Positions 32,697 to 45,055 of a stretch of DNA of 64,000 bases are shown piece by piece. Made by a program: the position numbers and the translations under genes. The notes below the pieces were generated by a model that ran no database searches, was not told where the DNA came from, and worked only from the letters and a program-made list of their open reading frames with translations. The number at the start of each line of letters is the position of its first letter. Within the stretch, counting starts at the first letter, position 1. This DNA comes from Favolaschia claudopus (taxonomy: Eukaryota; Basidiomycota; Agaricomycetes; Agaricales; Mycenaceae): positions 372,001-436,000 of the forward strand of contig JAWWNJ010000111.1 of NCBI GenBank assembly GCA_037176885.1, read 5' to 3'.

Positions 32697-33527
32697 GCGG
32701 CGGTTCATGCCCGAACACTCGCGACTCTTGGCACCTCTTTTGTTATTCGGCTCCATCTTTTTTGTTCTCCTTGCCTTTTGTTCTATGGGTCATATAAACC
32801 CCCGTGCTGCCCTCAGTCCTCCAGAATGAGTGCTAGTTTCAACTCCGCTCGCCCTTCTGCGTCGCGCAGCTCGCGCAGCTATCGGGCCCCCCGTACCAGT
32901 GAGTGCTCTTTACAGTTTCGTCGGATTGTTGCTCATATGATTCATAGGTCCTCGTCCGAGTCCCAGTCCCAATTTCCCCCCCGGGTATCATTACGATGCG
33001 AGGTTTGGAACATATATGTACACAGGGCCTCCGTGGTTTCAAGTACCCAATCCCCCTCCCCCCCTCCCGCGCCCCCGCCCCCGCCCCCGCCACCGTCGGT
33101 GACACCCCCCGCCACCGTCGGTGACACCCCCCTCCACCGCTCCCCCTGGCGCTTTCGAACCGGCCGTAACTCAAGCTGCTCAATCGCACGGTCAGTTTGC
33201 CGTCTCACTCATCTCGTTTCGTTGTTTACTGACTTTGTGCCCCCAGCACGCCTTCTGCCCTCGGTCCCGTTCGAGTTCCTCGTCACTTTGGCTCTCATCC
33301 AAACAGTGGTTTACGGAGATTGGGGCCACTTGTTTTCCCATACGTGCTATGCCTCGCTTTATTTTTCGCTTAGACCTACGCCATCAATCATATGCCCCAC
33401 ATGTTCCCCATTTATCGCAACAATAAGAAAGATCGTCTTAAATGAATCACACCTCGACTCATCCCAACCTAGTCTTCCCATTGTGCGCTCTCAGATATCC
33501 ACGAAACTGCCCGACGTTGTACGTCGG
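32370..33527. repeat. Three copies of a 17-bp palindromic motif, CACTA 5' region
   Basis: CCGACGTTGTACGTCGG (or 16 bases of it) occurs at about 32370-32385 (complement), 32585-32600 and 33511-33527, with arms CCGACGT/ACGTCGG. A related GTACAACGTTGG lies at about 37858-37869. CACTA elements characteristically carry repeated short subterminal motifs bound by their own proteins; assigning that role here is inference. Confidence 0.55.
33055..33140 (+). repeat. C-rich tract with tandem CCCCCG and CCACCGTCGGTGACA units
   Basis: Runs of C5-C7 at about 33055-33095, then two CCACCGTCGGTGACA units. The minus strand has many G-runs and could form G-quadruplexes. Confidence 0.7.
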
Positions 33528-33541
33528 CAGAGCCCGTCAGA

Positions 33542-36500
33542 ATGCAACGAGCACCGCGTCAATGGCTATGCGTGAAATGTCCTATATTTCATGGCACCAA
33601 CCATCGTATTCCGCAACGACAGCGGAACAAGCACAGGTCGGACATCAAGGAATTCTTGGATAGTCAGAAGAACAATGGCATGCTCGATGCCGACAACTCG
33701 TCTTGCGAAGACGATCTGCCTATCGACGACCTTGCGAATATCTTCACTGGACTCGTCGTCACGGACGACGGGCCTGACGTCCATGGACAGCAACACTCCA
33801 AGCTGTTTAGTCCCCGGGACGATTTCCAAGCATCCTGCCCCGACGTTTCGGACACTTTTCAGCCGACTTCAAAGTCAGAAGCCATGTCAAGCATACAGTC
33901 TGTTGTTGACGCGCAGCGGCTGCGTGTCGCGCCACCCACGAGAAACGAACGGCGGCAACAGACCCTCACGGAGACATTGGAGGCTATTCGTGCTGCTCAT
34001 AGCACTTTGGATGCAATTTATGATCTGTATGCGGAGAACTCTGATCACGACTCCGCCCGTCTTGCGCTTGATGCCGCCGCTGAGACTGTCGTTGCTGCGG
34101 GCAAGCTCCTGGGAAGCGTGAAAGCCGCCAAAAGGAACAAGGATCTGGGGAAGTTGTGGGACGATGTCCACGCTGAAGCTGAAACACTCGATAAGCTCAT
34201 CGATACAGTCGCCGCCGTCGTGCCGCCTGCTCTCGTCGAGGCAACTGAAGCCGATCACGACACAGGTATGACGCCTATTAACAGACTACTCGCCGTAAGA
34301 CTAATCTTATTATTCTCAGAGCACCACTTCGAAAACCCCATCATACATCTCGATACCATAGCACAAATATCAATCTTGCTCGCTATCATCGTCAACGTTA
34401 TCATCGGGGTGGCTGCTGACCCTTGTAATTTTCTCATCGACGCGGTCACTATGATCGTCAAACTCACCATGTCCCTATCCTCTGGCGGGGAGTATGATGC
34501 CAAACAGCGCGATGTTCTCTCTCAGCTTCCCACCACGTTGGAGAGCGCGTTGAAGGCATTCAAGCTCGATGCGAAAACTAGAGTCATTGCCGTCTGCCCC
34601 TCTTGCCACCACACGCATGAGCCTCGGACGAATCGACTCACAGGGGAGCCCGTATATCCCACTCATTGTGAAGGCTTTGTTTTCCACGATAAGCACAGTG
34701 CTGCACAACCTTGCATGGAACCTCTACTCGTCGAACGGCATTCCAAAATGCGCCCCATTAAACCCTACGTTTTCCCCGACTTCCGTGATCACTTGTCCTC
34801 TGTCCTTTCTGATCCTGAAATTGCAGCACTGTGCAATAGTGCTTGCGATACAGCCTGGGCCGCTGTGCAGGAAAAGTTAGCGCAGGATCCGGATGGACCC
34901 GTGTCAGAACAAGAAGTCAACAACGTTTTCGAGGCAGAATTCTTACGCACCTTCAATGGGCCCGTTCCCGACGAGCTTTTCATTAATCGAGGGGGTCGGA
35001 TGAGGCTTGCGTTCCAAGTCCTTTTAGACTTCTTCAACCCCCACGGCATGAGGAAACGGGGTAATCACGACTCGATTGGAATCCTGGCCGTCGTGAACCT
35101 AAACCTTCCGGAGGATATTCGCTACAAACCCGACTTCATGTGGCTCAGCATCATCCTTGGTCCTAAAGAACCCAACCATGACCAGATCGGCCCCTATATC
35201 CGTCCCCTCATAGACGTCTTCGTTAGTGGGTGGCAGCCTGGGCTCCGTTTGTCTCGCACCGGAATATCCAGCGCCCCATCCTCGGTCGACATTGCTATCG
35301 CAATCAATGTCAACGACCTTCCAGCAACCCGTAAAATCCTTGGTCTTGCCGGCGTCGGATCTCACCATATCTGTACAGTCTGCAATTGTACAGGAGTGGA
35401 GCATACGCATCGCACTGATCTGGAAAATCCCGCTTGGACACGAAGAGATCCCCAGGAACTGCGTCGTTGGGCCTACGCGTGGAAGAATGCTACGACACAA
35501 GCTGAGCGTGACACCATCTTCAAGGAGCATGGTGTGCGATGGTCTGAGTTTTGGCGTCTACCGTACTGGGATCCGACCCGAATGGGTGTGGTCGACTTGA
35601 TGCACTGCGTCTTGGAGGGTTTGGTACATTATCACTGCCGTCGAGTCCTTCGAATTGATGCTGAGGTTGCCAAAAAAAAAGGGGCAGCTGGCATTGCATT
35701 TGAGCAGGACTGGCAGGAGTACGACCCCAGTGATTGCCCTTCCAAACATCTGCTGAACAACCCTGAGAAGGAAACGGTCCAGATCCGCGCAATTCACAAC
35801 AAACTCGTCCAGGCACTCCTTCCGGTCGAAGGTGATTCCGACGTCGATATGCCCGACGTAGCTCAGGACGTCGCCATGCCCGACGCTCCTCAGAGCAATC
35901 CCGCCCTTGGAATCAGCGAGGGATCCATGTACGACGCTCTGCACCGCAACAATCTTCCAGCCCTTCGTTTTGTTGCGTATTCTCTCGATCTCGACATCAG
36001 TGGGGCAACGACAAAGGCTCATTATTGCGAGAAACTCATGGCTTGGGTACGTGGCTTGTTCTCTTCTCTTCATTGTTCCTGAAACTGATATGATGCTACA
36101 GCGTCGTACCAAACCTCGTGCCAGCGCAACCGGATTACTTTCCAAGCCGATCACCCTCCAACATATCCATTTCATTCAACGCGTCATAAAGCAAACTGCG
36201 CGTCCATCGTGGATCAACAGTGTGCCTCCTAATTACGGGGAGAGCAATGCGGGCAGCATCAAAGCAGACGAGTGGCGCATTCTCGCTATTCTCTTCCTTC
36301 CCATCGCGCTCATCATTCTCTGGGGAGATCAGCCCGTGGGCGCACACACGCCACGCCTGCTTGGTATGCTTGATCACAGCATGGCTTTGTTTCAGGCTGT
36401 CATCGTCGTATGCCGCTACACCATGACATTCGACCGCGCAACCAGATATCGTTGCTTTCTCAAAGCCTGGGTAGATGGGCTGACTGTGCACCATCCGCAC

Positions 36501-37181
36501 ACTCAAGATCACGCCAAACGGCCCAATGTCCATGTCGCCTTCCACATCTATGATTTCCTCTTGCTCTTTGGCCCTGTCGTCTCATGGTGGTGCTTCCCAT
36601 TTGAGCGAATGACTGGCTATCTTCAGAAAATCAATACCGCCAGTCATATAGGAGGAGAGCTTGAAGGCACGTTGACGAGATCGTTTTTCCGGGGCGCAGC
36701 TGTGCGGCGATGGCTCCGCCGCTCGGACTGCCCAGAGATCATCAAACAGTTCAAAGCCATATTCGATCGAGCCTTCGCGCCCCGGAGTCAGTCCGCAGAT
36801 TTTTCTCCTCTTGCCGAAGACGGAGAGCGCGCGAACTACACGTTCAACGGCAAGACCTTTTCCCGTGCGTCGACTCATCTCGGCAACAGTCTCGTTTTGT
36901 ACTATCCTTCCGCGTCTGCGAGCGACCCTATCCCTGGCAGCATCGAAAAAATTCTCTCCCATGGAGACACAACATCCTTCATTGTTCGCCGCCAAGCACC
37001 TTTACCTGCGGGAAAGTCTGATCCATTTCTGCGTTACTACCCTTACTTCCCTGCCCAAACCTACTCGTCTGAAATGCAAGCCGTTACCGATACAATTCAG
37101 CCATATATGGTCTCGTCTCAATGTGCACGCTTCGAGTTTACAGATGACCGAGCTGTAATCGTCAATCTATCTAGATACTAA
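33542..37181 (+). CDS. Tnp2-like CACTA (En/Spm) transposase, apparently intact
   Basis: Exons: 33542-34265, 34320-36046 and 36102-37181. The first intron (54 nt) is also readable, so it is optional. About 1,176 residues without a stop. Motifs in order: VIAVCPSCHHTHEPRTNRL (Cys/His cluster), ALNLP-type NLNLPEDIRYKPDFMWLSII, LGPKEPNHDQIGPYIRPLID, SHHICTVCNCTGVEH, YWDPTRMGVVDLMHCVLEGL and NYGESNAGSIKADEWRIL followed by LFLPIALIILW. The D(P)TRMGVVDLMH and GSIKADEWR blocks are characteristic of the Transposase_21/Tnp2 family of CACTA elements, where the conserved Asp/His/Glu residues act in DNA cleavage. The N-terminus CVKCPIFHGTNHRIPQ is a likely start region, but an upstream exon is possible. 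Codon use looks uninterrupted, suggesting a recent arrival. Confidence 0.85.
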
Positions 37182-37339
37182 TACATTTTTTTTCTTCGTC
37201 TCGAGACTTGTCATCGCCAATCGGTCCGGCTTCCGATTGACACAATATGTCAATCAACTTTGCTGTGCACGGCAAAAATCTTTGAAAACCCGAAAACCCG
37301 AGAACGCGTCTGGACATCGGCGAATCTATTTCATTCTAC

Positions 37340-37965
37340 CTAGGCATCTACCAAATCCCTCAGTATCTTTGTGATACTCTCAGCTGCCGGAATTCCCCCG
37401 AATTCATCAAGCTCGAATTTTTCCCGATGGTGTACGAAACACGAGTCGCAGCAGTACGGCTCTTTCCACAGGTCGGCAATTTTAAGAAATTTGTGCACGA
37501 CACGCTCTAAAGCAGTTTTTTTTAGGAAATTTAAATAAGTGCGCAGGACGCACCAAGTTTACGAGCGTGAAGCGTAGGGATGGTCGCGACCAGCTCGAAT
37601 TCGGAGCGATAGCATTGGCGCCCCCATTCGCCGAGTCGACGGTTGGGATCGTTCGAAAACCCCACCTTGGATTCGATGTCGCCGTTTGAATCCGTCGTCT
37701 TCATCAAATATACGTGCCCGGGCCCGTCTGCGCCAGACGGAGGGCGTATGAGGGCAGCGTCAAGCTCGTCTACAGTATGAATATGCTGATATTTTGTGGA
37801 CTCTGAAGGCAGTGTGTAGCCGATATGCGCCAAAGCTGAACCGGTAAGCACTCGACTTGTACAACGTTGGAGATACTCACCAGCGGCTAGTTGAGTTAAC
37901 ATGTGCAGTCGAAAACACCTCGAAATGAAGCTGTATTTCGTCGTGATTATCCGGCGCGCGAGCAA
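37340..37965 (-). CDS. T5orf172 (GIY-YIG-like) domain protein
   Basis: Exon 1 37554-37965, intron 37507-37553, exon 2 37340-37506; the junction codon restores HARKLERVVHKFLKIADLW. Core motif: GPGHVYLMKTTDSNG, then SKVGFSNDPNRRLGEWGRQC, i.e. the Y-V-Y-L ... K-x-G-x-(S/T)-x-x-P-x-R-R pattern of the T5orf172/DUF1766 fold related to GIY-YIG nucleases. The second exon has the usual Cys-rich EPYCCDSCFVHHREKFEL segment. About 190 residues. It converges on the CACTA transposase, 158 bp from its stop, so it may be cargo of that element. The start is uncertain because the N-terminus (MLARRIITTKYSF) has no motif. Confidence 0.75.
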
Positions 37966-39623
37966 ACGATGTGATTAGCGGAAACGTTCGCGCGGGAAGC
38001 TAGTGAGGGAGTGTCAATCCTGGTGAACTGGGAGCCTAGTGCCAAAGACGAGCGTTGTAATCGCTCGCGCTAAATGCGCCAGGTGCACAGCCGTGAAGGG
38101 ATATCTTCGTCGCAGCTGTTCCAACCTTCATGCGGCTCTGACGACCAACTCCTTGCTCGTAGACATAGTCGTATTCTTGTACATTGTCCAGGACGGTTGC
38201 ATGCTCAACCTCGCCGCGCGTGTTGGCCGGAGAGATCAGCGGGGGTCATGATCCGGAACCGCTGAGCTCCTGGTCGTGGGCGTGGGATGCACGAGAATGA
38301 ACCCAAGAAGAAGACGCCAGGCGAGGGCATCCCAGAGGACCACGACTAACCCAAATGACGGCGGCTGATGATGGCCGATATAGGGAGAGATCGTTGTCGA
38401 ATAGCCCCTCACAAATAGGACGTCAGATCCGAAGTTGTAAGACCAAGTATTGCGCCGGAGCTTCAATTGTTTGCAAGTTCGGTTTACTTGGAAAGTTTGC
38501 TTGGGCTTTGAGAGGCTTGCTGGGGAGCAGCCACGGAGGATTTGCGTAGCATCCAGGAAGAGTTGAGAGTACAGCTGTCCCTTAAATGGGTTCGAAAGAA
38601 GTCGAGCATGGATGGAGCACGAGTCATCGAGGAGGAATGAGTGCGAGCAATTGAATTCAGAACGTGGCCCAGAGCGTTTGGGACTACAAAGCCTAGGAAC
38701 CAACAAAGCGGGTGAACTTGGATTCGGTAGACAGAATTCCAACAGTGAGATATTTGAGAAAAACCAGCAGGTGGTCGACGGGAGATGGAGTGGTAGTGAT
38801 AGAGCAAACGAGTGCTGGATAAGAAGGTAGACAAGGATGTGTTTGAAATAATCGACCCAGGAAATCCAGGAAATGTTGTGAGTTGGGTGAGTGTGAAGCA
38901 AGGGAAATGCGAACGAGTCCGAGTCAACGGGTTGGCATGTGTGGATTTATCAATGAGAATTTCGAAAAACCACAAACAGTGAAATGGGGCGCAAAGCAGC
39001 ACGATTGAGTCAAGAGAGGATAGAGAAGGCCTGAATCCAATGTTGATGGAACACGGTCCGTTTAACAAGCACCGAGCTCGAAACGGCCCTTAAAGCTTTG
39101 GGTACATCGAGTTTCCAATCGAACTGAGAGTTCGCCGAGCGCAGTAAAGCAGTGAGTATTAACACACGGTATGTTTCATTGCGCAGAGGGCTCATAACAT
39201 GCTCGAGTATCCTTTGGTTTAGTGAGGTTTTAATCTTGCGTGGACGTGAGGTAGTGTCTGATGCGAACTAGGTTCTGAAGAAAACTTGAATCGAAGCCCA
39301 AATTTTGGGAAAGAAGTGTAGAGATTGAGAATGAGTTTGATTGAACCGCCTCGGAGTTCAAGCTGGAGATCCGTGAGTGAGACTATTGTGGGTTAACCAG
39401 GGTTGTGTGTCGAAGTTTGAGTTGAAGTTCTGCAGTGATTTGCTTGTGAAGCAATGTATATAAACGTGAAGTCAATGGGCAGACTTCAAGTTCGGATCGA
39501 AATGGATGCCAGGCGCAGTTCAACAGTCAAGGTGATGCATTGATCCGTGAGAGGGACGAAGTTGCGTTCGTGAAGTTCATCGACAAGCTCCCAGGTGGTA
39601 ACACAGTTCTACCAGCAGAACAA

Positions 39624-40407
39624 AGAGTATATACTAGAAACGAAAACGAAAACGACTATATATAGAATAGCGTATAAATGGCCGGCGGTGCCCGTCGGCA
39701 GCAGGTTCAGAAACGAAAATGAAACAGTCGGCACGGAACAAGTCAAGGTCGGCTCTATGATGTCATCACGCCAAGGGTCACGTACATGCTTGCTCGATCG
39801 AAACGTTGAGCACCACTCAATCAAAACCCGTATATTGTTTCCAAAACGGCTGTATGTTGGTTCCGATGCTCCGCTTTTGTACTCGCAGCTACCAAAAGTA
39901 CCCGAAATTGCCGTTTTTCCCCGCAAATTGATATGCTCGTGCAACTTAGCTACTGCCGGCAGCCAACACAAATTAACCAAAATATAAAATAATAATATTT
40001 GTTTACTTTATGTAGTCCATTCTTGTTTCCTGTTTGCCTTTAGTGTTCGTCTATATCATGTTTGCCACGAATGGGTGTCGTAAAAAATTTCTATTTTATG
40101 ATTCTGAAGTGCAGAGCGCACTGAGTCTTGCACTGAGTGATCTTCACTCTTAAATCAATTGATAATTTAGAGTGCTAAAGCACGCCGTGTGCGTGACCTG
40201 GTACAGCCACTCGGACACGTTCGGCAAGCACGATAGACCACGTACATTGTGACTGTGACATCAATCCAGTCCTTTCGGCTTCTTTGCCGTGTTGAAACCG
40301 GTCATTTTCGTTTCTGAATCCTCGCAATTGATGGACTTGATGGCCTGGAAGGCCGCCTGATCAATATCAGCTAGCCGCGTTTTCGTTTTCGATTTTCGTT
40401 CATACCG
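39624..40407 (-). mobile_element. CGGTATGAACG-family element, copy 2
   Basis: Inverted relative to 27263-27989 and somewhat longer (784 bp). Tips AGAGTATATACTAG (left) and CGTTCATACCG (right) are flanked by CAGAACAA at 39616-39623 and 40408-40415 (9 bp if the preceding G is counted). Confidence 0.85.
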
Positions 40408-40417
40408 CAGAACAATA

Positions 40418-40855
40418 GAGACTTTGCGCAGAGCCACCGGTAGCCACCCAGTGGCTCTCACGGCATGCGCTGTGGAGCGGCTACGGCATATGGTGGCTCG
40501 TTTGGTGGCTCGTCGCCCGCGTTGCAGGTGGGGCTTCAAGTATCTACATGGTACCTCTGTGACTATACCTCAATGTAGTGAGGTGTCGTGGTTAGGTTAC
40601 CAGTTTCCCGCTTTATTTGGTGCGTTTTTGGCCGGTTCTTGCAAAACCGACGGTTGGCGTGGAACCTTGGTGTGCTTCCCGGGGGTTTGGGAGCCTAGCG
40701 CTTCGAGGTCATCCAGGGGGATGAAAAAATGCCGAAGAAAATGAATTTCAAGTTGTTCTTCCAGCCACCGAATGAGCCACCATAGCGCGTAGCCGCTCCA
40801 CAGCGCATGCCGTGAGAGCCACCGGGTGGCTCCCGGTGGCTCTGCGCAAAGTCTC
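40418..40855. mobile_element. MITE, GAGACTTTGCG family, copy b, 438 bp
   Basis: Tips GAGACTTTGCGCAGAGCCAC and its complement, flanked by TA (40416-40417, 40856-40857). Long inverted subterminal region including GGCATGCGCTGTGGAGCGGC. It lies directly against the previous element's target duplication. Confidence 0.9.
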
Positions 40856-42477
40856 TAATACATTTTGAGAGTTAAACGAAGACGAATGTTTTGGGCGCCA
40901 GTAAGTAGAACGACGATTTTATCAACGGCTTCCGCGCTATGAGTGTAACTCTCGGTTCGATGAGATTCGAGCGGTAAACCACGGGGGTAGATGGATCAAG
41001 CACACGAATTCCGGCAGTGGAACACATGGCTATGGATCGAGTTGTGCGTAGTCGAAATCGGAGATTCGGAAAATTGCAAGACTCCGAAATGAATGAACGG
41101 CATGCGTCAATCAGTAAGTTGAGAGCTTCAAGAGACGTAGAGTGTAGATTAACAATTGGTGTGACGCGGACATATATTGGCCTGATGCCCAAATAGAATG
41201 AAATCGCCAAGATGGAGTTTTGGCTAGCAGCGGTGGCTACTAAGGACTGAGATTTTGTGATTGGCTGAATCCCCGATTTGAGACGTGACTTGGGATACAA
41301 TGAAGAGACATAGCTCGGAGAACCAATACTCGACGAATCGTGTGAACCGGAAGTGCGAAGGCACAGTCAAGAAAGTTCCACATATGAGGCACCGGCTCGG
41401 CTTAGAGTGACGATAGAGAGGTTCAGCAGGCAGTTGAGGTGTGAGTCAGGGTAGAGTAGGTCGGTTGTGCCTAGAGGTAGAAGCGGGGGCGCAATATCGA
41501 GGCCAGAGGCGTAATTTGCCCGAAGAGCGTAGAGCTATGAATTCGGGTGATAACACCGAGATAAACGACGTTGGGATTTGACATATCAATATCCGAACAT
41601 GCGCACATAGCCAATTATCGAGGTGCTACCCAATCTTGAGAGTAATGAGATGAGTAAGAATACAAACTTCGAACTAGTGCTCGACTGAAAGCATCGAAAC
41701 AAGAGTTTGGGGTGTGAGGAGCCTCCCATGAGCTTGGAGTATGAGAGTTAAAGCGTCGAGTTATAGTACAAACAGCAGGGATGATCTCGAGTATGGGATT
41801 GACATACACCTTGAGAGAATGAGCCACGAGGATCAACACGAGACTTGCATGAGGTCGATTTGAGGAGCTCGGAGCTGAATCTCAGGACTGAGTTCAGTTC
41901 TATCATGAGGTGAATCGTCCAGTGCGACGTCCGAATCGAAGATTCAGAGAATCAAGTGAAAGTACGAAATCTGAGGTCGAAATACAAGTCCAAAGAATAA
42001 ATTTTGGGAGGATCGGGGGTCGGGACCTTGGCATCATGAAGATTCGCGCATGACTTGTTATCAATATGGAGGTATGGAGAGAACCACGGAAATAACCCTG
42101 GCAGCGTGGCACGAGCTTGGGAGGGGTGACAACTTGAATCGGGGAATTTCCTCAGTGTCAAACACCGGGGTGTAACCCGAGTTCTCGAACCACGGGCTCG
42201 AGAGTGAGTTCGGAGATGTAAACTAGACGTGCAAACTGAAGTTCGCGACATGAGCTCGGACTATAAAATCAGGGCGGAACCTGAGTTTGCGACACACGAG
42301 CTCGGCGAGTGAACGTCGGGTAGCGAGGCACAAGCTCAGAGCAGTAGCAGCGGGACGCAACCCCCAGTGTCGCGAGTAATCCTCGGCACGTACACCAATG
42401 GTCGAGAGATAAGCTCGGAATAAAACCAGGGACGTAAATCAAGTAAATCTCGGCACGTACGCCGAAGGTCGAGGCAT

Positions 42478-42617
42478 GAGCTCTTAGTTTGAGCTGAACA
42501 TCAGGGCGGAACCTGAGTTCTTCGCGGCATGAGTGCGGATCGAGACATGAGCTCGGAGTTCGAGGTGAACGTCAGGGCGGAACCTGAGTTCTTCGCGGTA
42601 TGAGCGCGGAGAGTTAA
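42478..42617 (+). repeat. Imperfect 70-bp tandem repeat, two units
   Basis: Units from 42478 and 42548 share CAGGGCGGAACCTGAGTTCT followed by TCGCGG.ATGAG.GCGG. Weaker relatives occur earlier (e.g. GGGCGGAACCTGAG at about 42271). Confidence 0.8.
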
Positions 42618-43224
42618 CCTCAGCACGTATGCAGAGAGCTCGGGAGTTGAACCAGGAGGCTTTAACTCGGGAATGGAGAGGTGGAGACACGAGGTTGCAA
42701 TAGGAGAGTCGGAACATCGCCGAGTATGATATTTGAGATGTGAGTTCGACGAAGAGACATCAGAATTTGGGGTTGGAGAATGAGCTTCGAAGGAAAGCGA
42801 TGAGAGTCCATGATAGAGGCCGGATATCACAGGATAGAGGTTAAAATATAACATGAGGTGGCAGCCCGAAGAGCGATAGTCAAGCGAGTATACGAGTAAG
42901 ATGCAGATATAGCTCGGAATACAGCATTTGAAGTCGACGCATGAAGTATTGGGATTGTTTCGTGAATATTGACATAAAGCCTGAGTTCGGATCCGCTCGA
43001 AGGTCGCGGTGAGCCGAGGGAGCAGGCAGTATTGGACGTAGTGAGACAGGGGTTGGGTGTGGACTAAGAGGTGGTCAGAAGCACTGGATGAAAGACGACT
43101 CACCTGTTTACACCTTAATCCGAGTACTTCCGTCACGGCTAGCTTTTTCGAGAACGGGCAATTTCAAGACTGCACGAAAGGAATCGCAGAAGAGTCTAGA
43201 AAGACTCGAGGGATCGAACAAGAG

Positions 43225-43325
43225 GTTCGGACAGTCGTCGGCGTGCCGTGCGCCAGGCGACATGGTGGTCGGGAAGAGGAGAGTCACGTCACATCACTCC
43301 GCCGTCACAAGACCTTGCACTTCCC
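43225..43325 (-). repeat. Dispersed repeat shared with 48355-48455
   Basis: The complement of this stretch and 48355-48455 share TGTGACRGCGGAGTG-like and GTGACGTGACTCTCCTCTTC blocks and end GCACGGCAC. It borders the truncated DUF6589 gene. Confidence 0.7.
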
Positions 43326-44444
43326 TTCGCAGGCTACAGGAAGTGCGCCCAACTCCGTCTCTTGGCGCATTTTTTCTATATCTGCTTCGGTCATCGACTG
43401 CAACGCGGCTCGAGCTGTTTGATCCGCAATGCAATTGCCCAACCGACAATATATGCGCTTGACGTCGACGTGGGACTTGCAAGCAAAATGCCAAATACCA
43501 AAAGTCATGGCTAGATACCCGGTGGCGTAAGGGTTTCTAGAGAGAATGAACGAGGACAAAGCGGTAACTTGCAGCTGTACAAACGGTGAGCTTGGAGTAA
43601 TGGGCACAAGTATCACCTACCATGGGGTGTGGACGTCGTTTCCGCACCACTGGCTCTCCATCGACCTTTGGCGCCGCCATTTGTTCGGTGAGATACATCG
43701 GGAGAGGCAAGGTAAGCGCGAATTTTTCGGCGAGCGCCCCCATGCTAAAGTTGTCGAAGTCTTGCCAGGTCACAACCCGCGCATTCGTGTACCCGCTCCG
43801 CGGAGCTGAACACGAGACTCCTCATCCTCTGAATCATCGACTGTTGCTCGGCCAATCTGCTTCCGAGCCTCTGTAGCCACAAGTTGGGTTGCCCAAGTAG
43901 AAATAAATGGACGAGCATGATGGATAGCGGCGGCTGCCTCCGCAGTAGAGAACATGGACTGGCGCTCGGAGAGTCGAGCGGAATTTCGTGATGGATAGCT
44001 GCAACGATGACGATAGATGAGAGGGAGAATGTGGGACATCTTGACGTCGGCGAGACCACGAAGAAACCGCGCAACAGCATTGGCATGAGCGAAGCCACGT
44101 GGGTCTGGTTCACCACGAACAGGATCATAGAAAAGAATGGAAAGAAAGTCGCCAACGGAGTCAAAGGGATACTCTTTGAGGTAAGAGTCCATCGCTTCAA
44201 ATTTTCGTGACATCTTTTCGTCGGCAGTTTCTGCGCGTGCACGAATACGAGGCTGCTGATGAGGGAAGTCTGGCTCAGGATTCACAAGGGGTGGTGGTGC
44301 GCTCGACACAAAGGATTCAGCGCGGTACATATCGGCATCGGCAGGGGGGCCAGGAATTGTTGGGTTGGGGTCAGCGAGATTCTTTTTGCGCTTCATGTAC
44401 ACTCGTTTAGCGGGCTGAGAAGTCGAAGTTGAAGGAGATTCCAT
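43305..44444 (-). pseudogene. DUF6589-type protein, N-terminal half
   Basis: The start ATG at 44444 gives MESPSTSTSQPAKRVYMKRK, then MDSYLKEYPFDSVGDFLSIL, VARFLRGLADVKMSHILPLI and a linker. After a frame change near 43800 it reads VVTWQDFDNFSMGALAEKF and YLTEQMAAPKVDGEPVVRKR. An intron follows the RRPHPM codons (43562-43619 approx.), then TALSSFILSRNPYATGYLAM, IWHFACKSHVDVKRIYCRLG and SMTEADIEKMRQETELG, and soon a stop at about 43305. DUF6589 proteins usually run several hundred residues further. The end coincides with sequence shared with 48355-48450, so it was cut by that repeat. Confidence 0.7.
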
Positions 44445-45055
44445 TGAGAGACGACGATAGGGTGACTAGCACAGGATATCGCGAGGCGTGGAACCGTCAA
44501 ACGGCCAGCAATGCGTGCTGTAGGTGGTAGGCAGAGAAGGGGAAGAGAAGACGCGCGGACACCGCCACCAAAGATTATGTAACAAGGTTTTACTACTGAC
44601 ACGGCTATCAAGTTAAAAAAACAGACTTCAACAAATCGAGGTACTGTACGAGATTCCAATTGTTGAAGTCTGGCTCCGAGAGACTAAGGAGGAATGTGGT
44701 TCGCATGCTGACGACCTGTCTCGGGCCCTTGAAGGCCTCTTATATCGTATTCTACCTCACTGCTTGCGCATGGGCACCAAGGAATGCACTATAGACCTCA
44801 AGAGATTTGAGAATGACAATTTTCGCTGACGAAGTCGAACCAAACGGCATGAAAACGTGACTTTTACGTTGGATCATCAATGTGCCCGATTCAAGATCTT
44901 GCCACCCCTTGGCAGCTGTGCGCGCTACGCGCGCGTGGCGGACCCCAGAATAAACAAAAATCCGGTCACTTTCTGTGACACCGAGTACTATTGACTGTCT
45001 TACCGCTTTATGGCTTATCGACTGATGGATCATGGAACGCGCCTGTGTATTTCTA
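44445..45055. other. No recognised gene; solo CTCGGTGTC-type tip
   Basis: About 44966-44992 holds CCGGTCACTTTCTGTGACACC followed by GAGTA, a single end of the family at 19446-20324. Confidence 0.4.

Larger units (their letters stand above)
38000..43090. other. Gene-free, purine-skewed block of about 5 kb, with two inserted elements
   Basis: The plus strand is dominated by GAG, GAGCTCGG, CGAG and GAGTT words, and the complement by CTC/TTC. Open frames on the minus strand (e.g. about 38236-38901 and 42501-43136) are rich in Ser/Leu/Pro/His and lack motifs, as expected from pyrimidine-rich noncoding DNA. The block resembles 21399-22480. It is interrupted by the elements at 39624-40407 and 40418-40855. 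Confidence 0.5.

Noticed and set aside
38236..43136. Long minus-strand open frames in the purine-skewed block
   Set aside because: Composition (Ser/Leu/Pro/His) follows from pyrimidine-rich DNA; no motif, no plausible splice structure.
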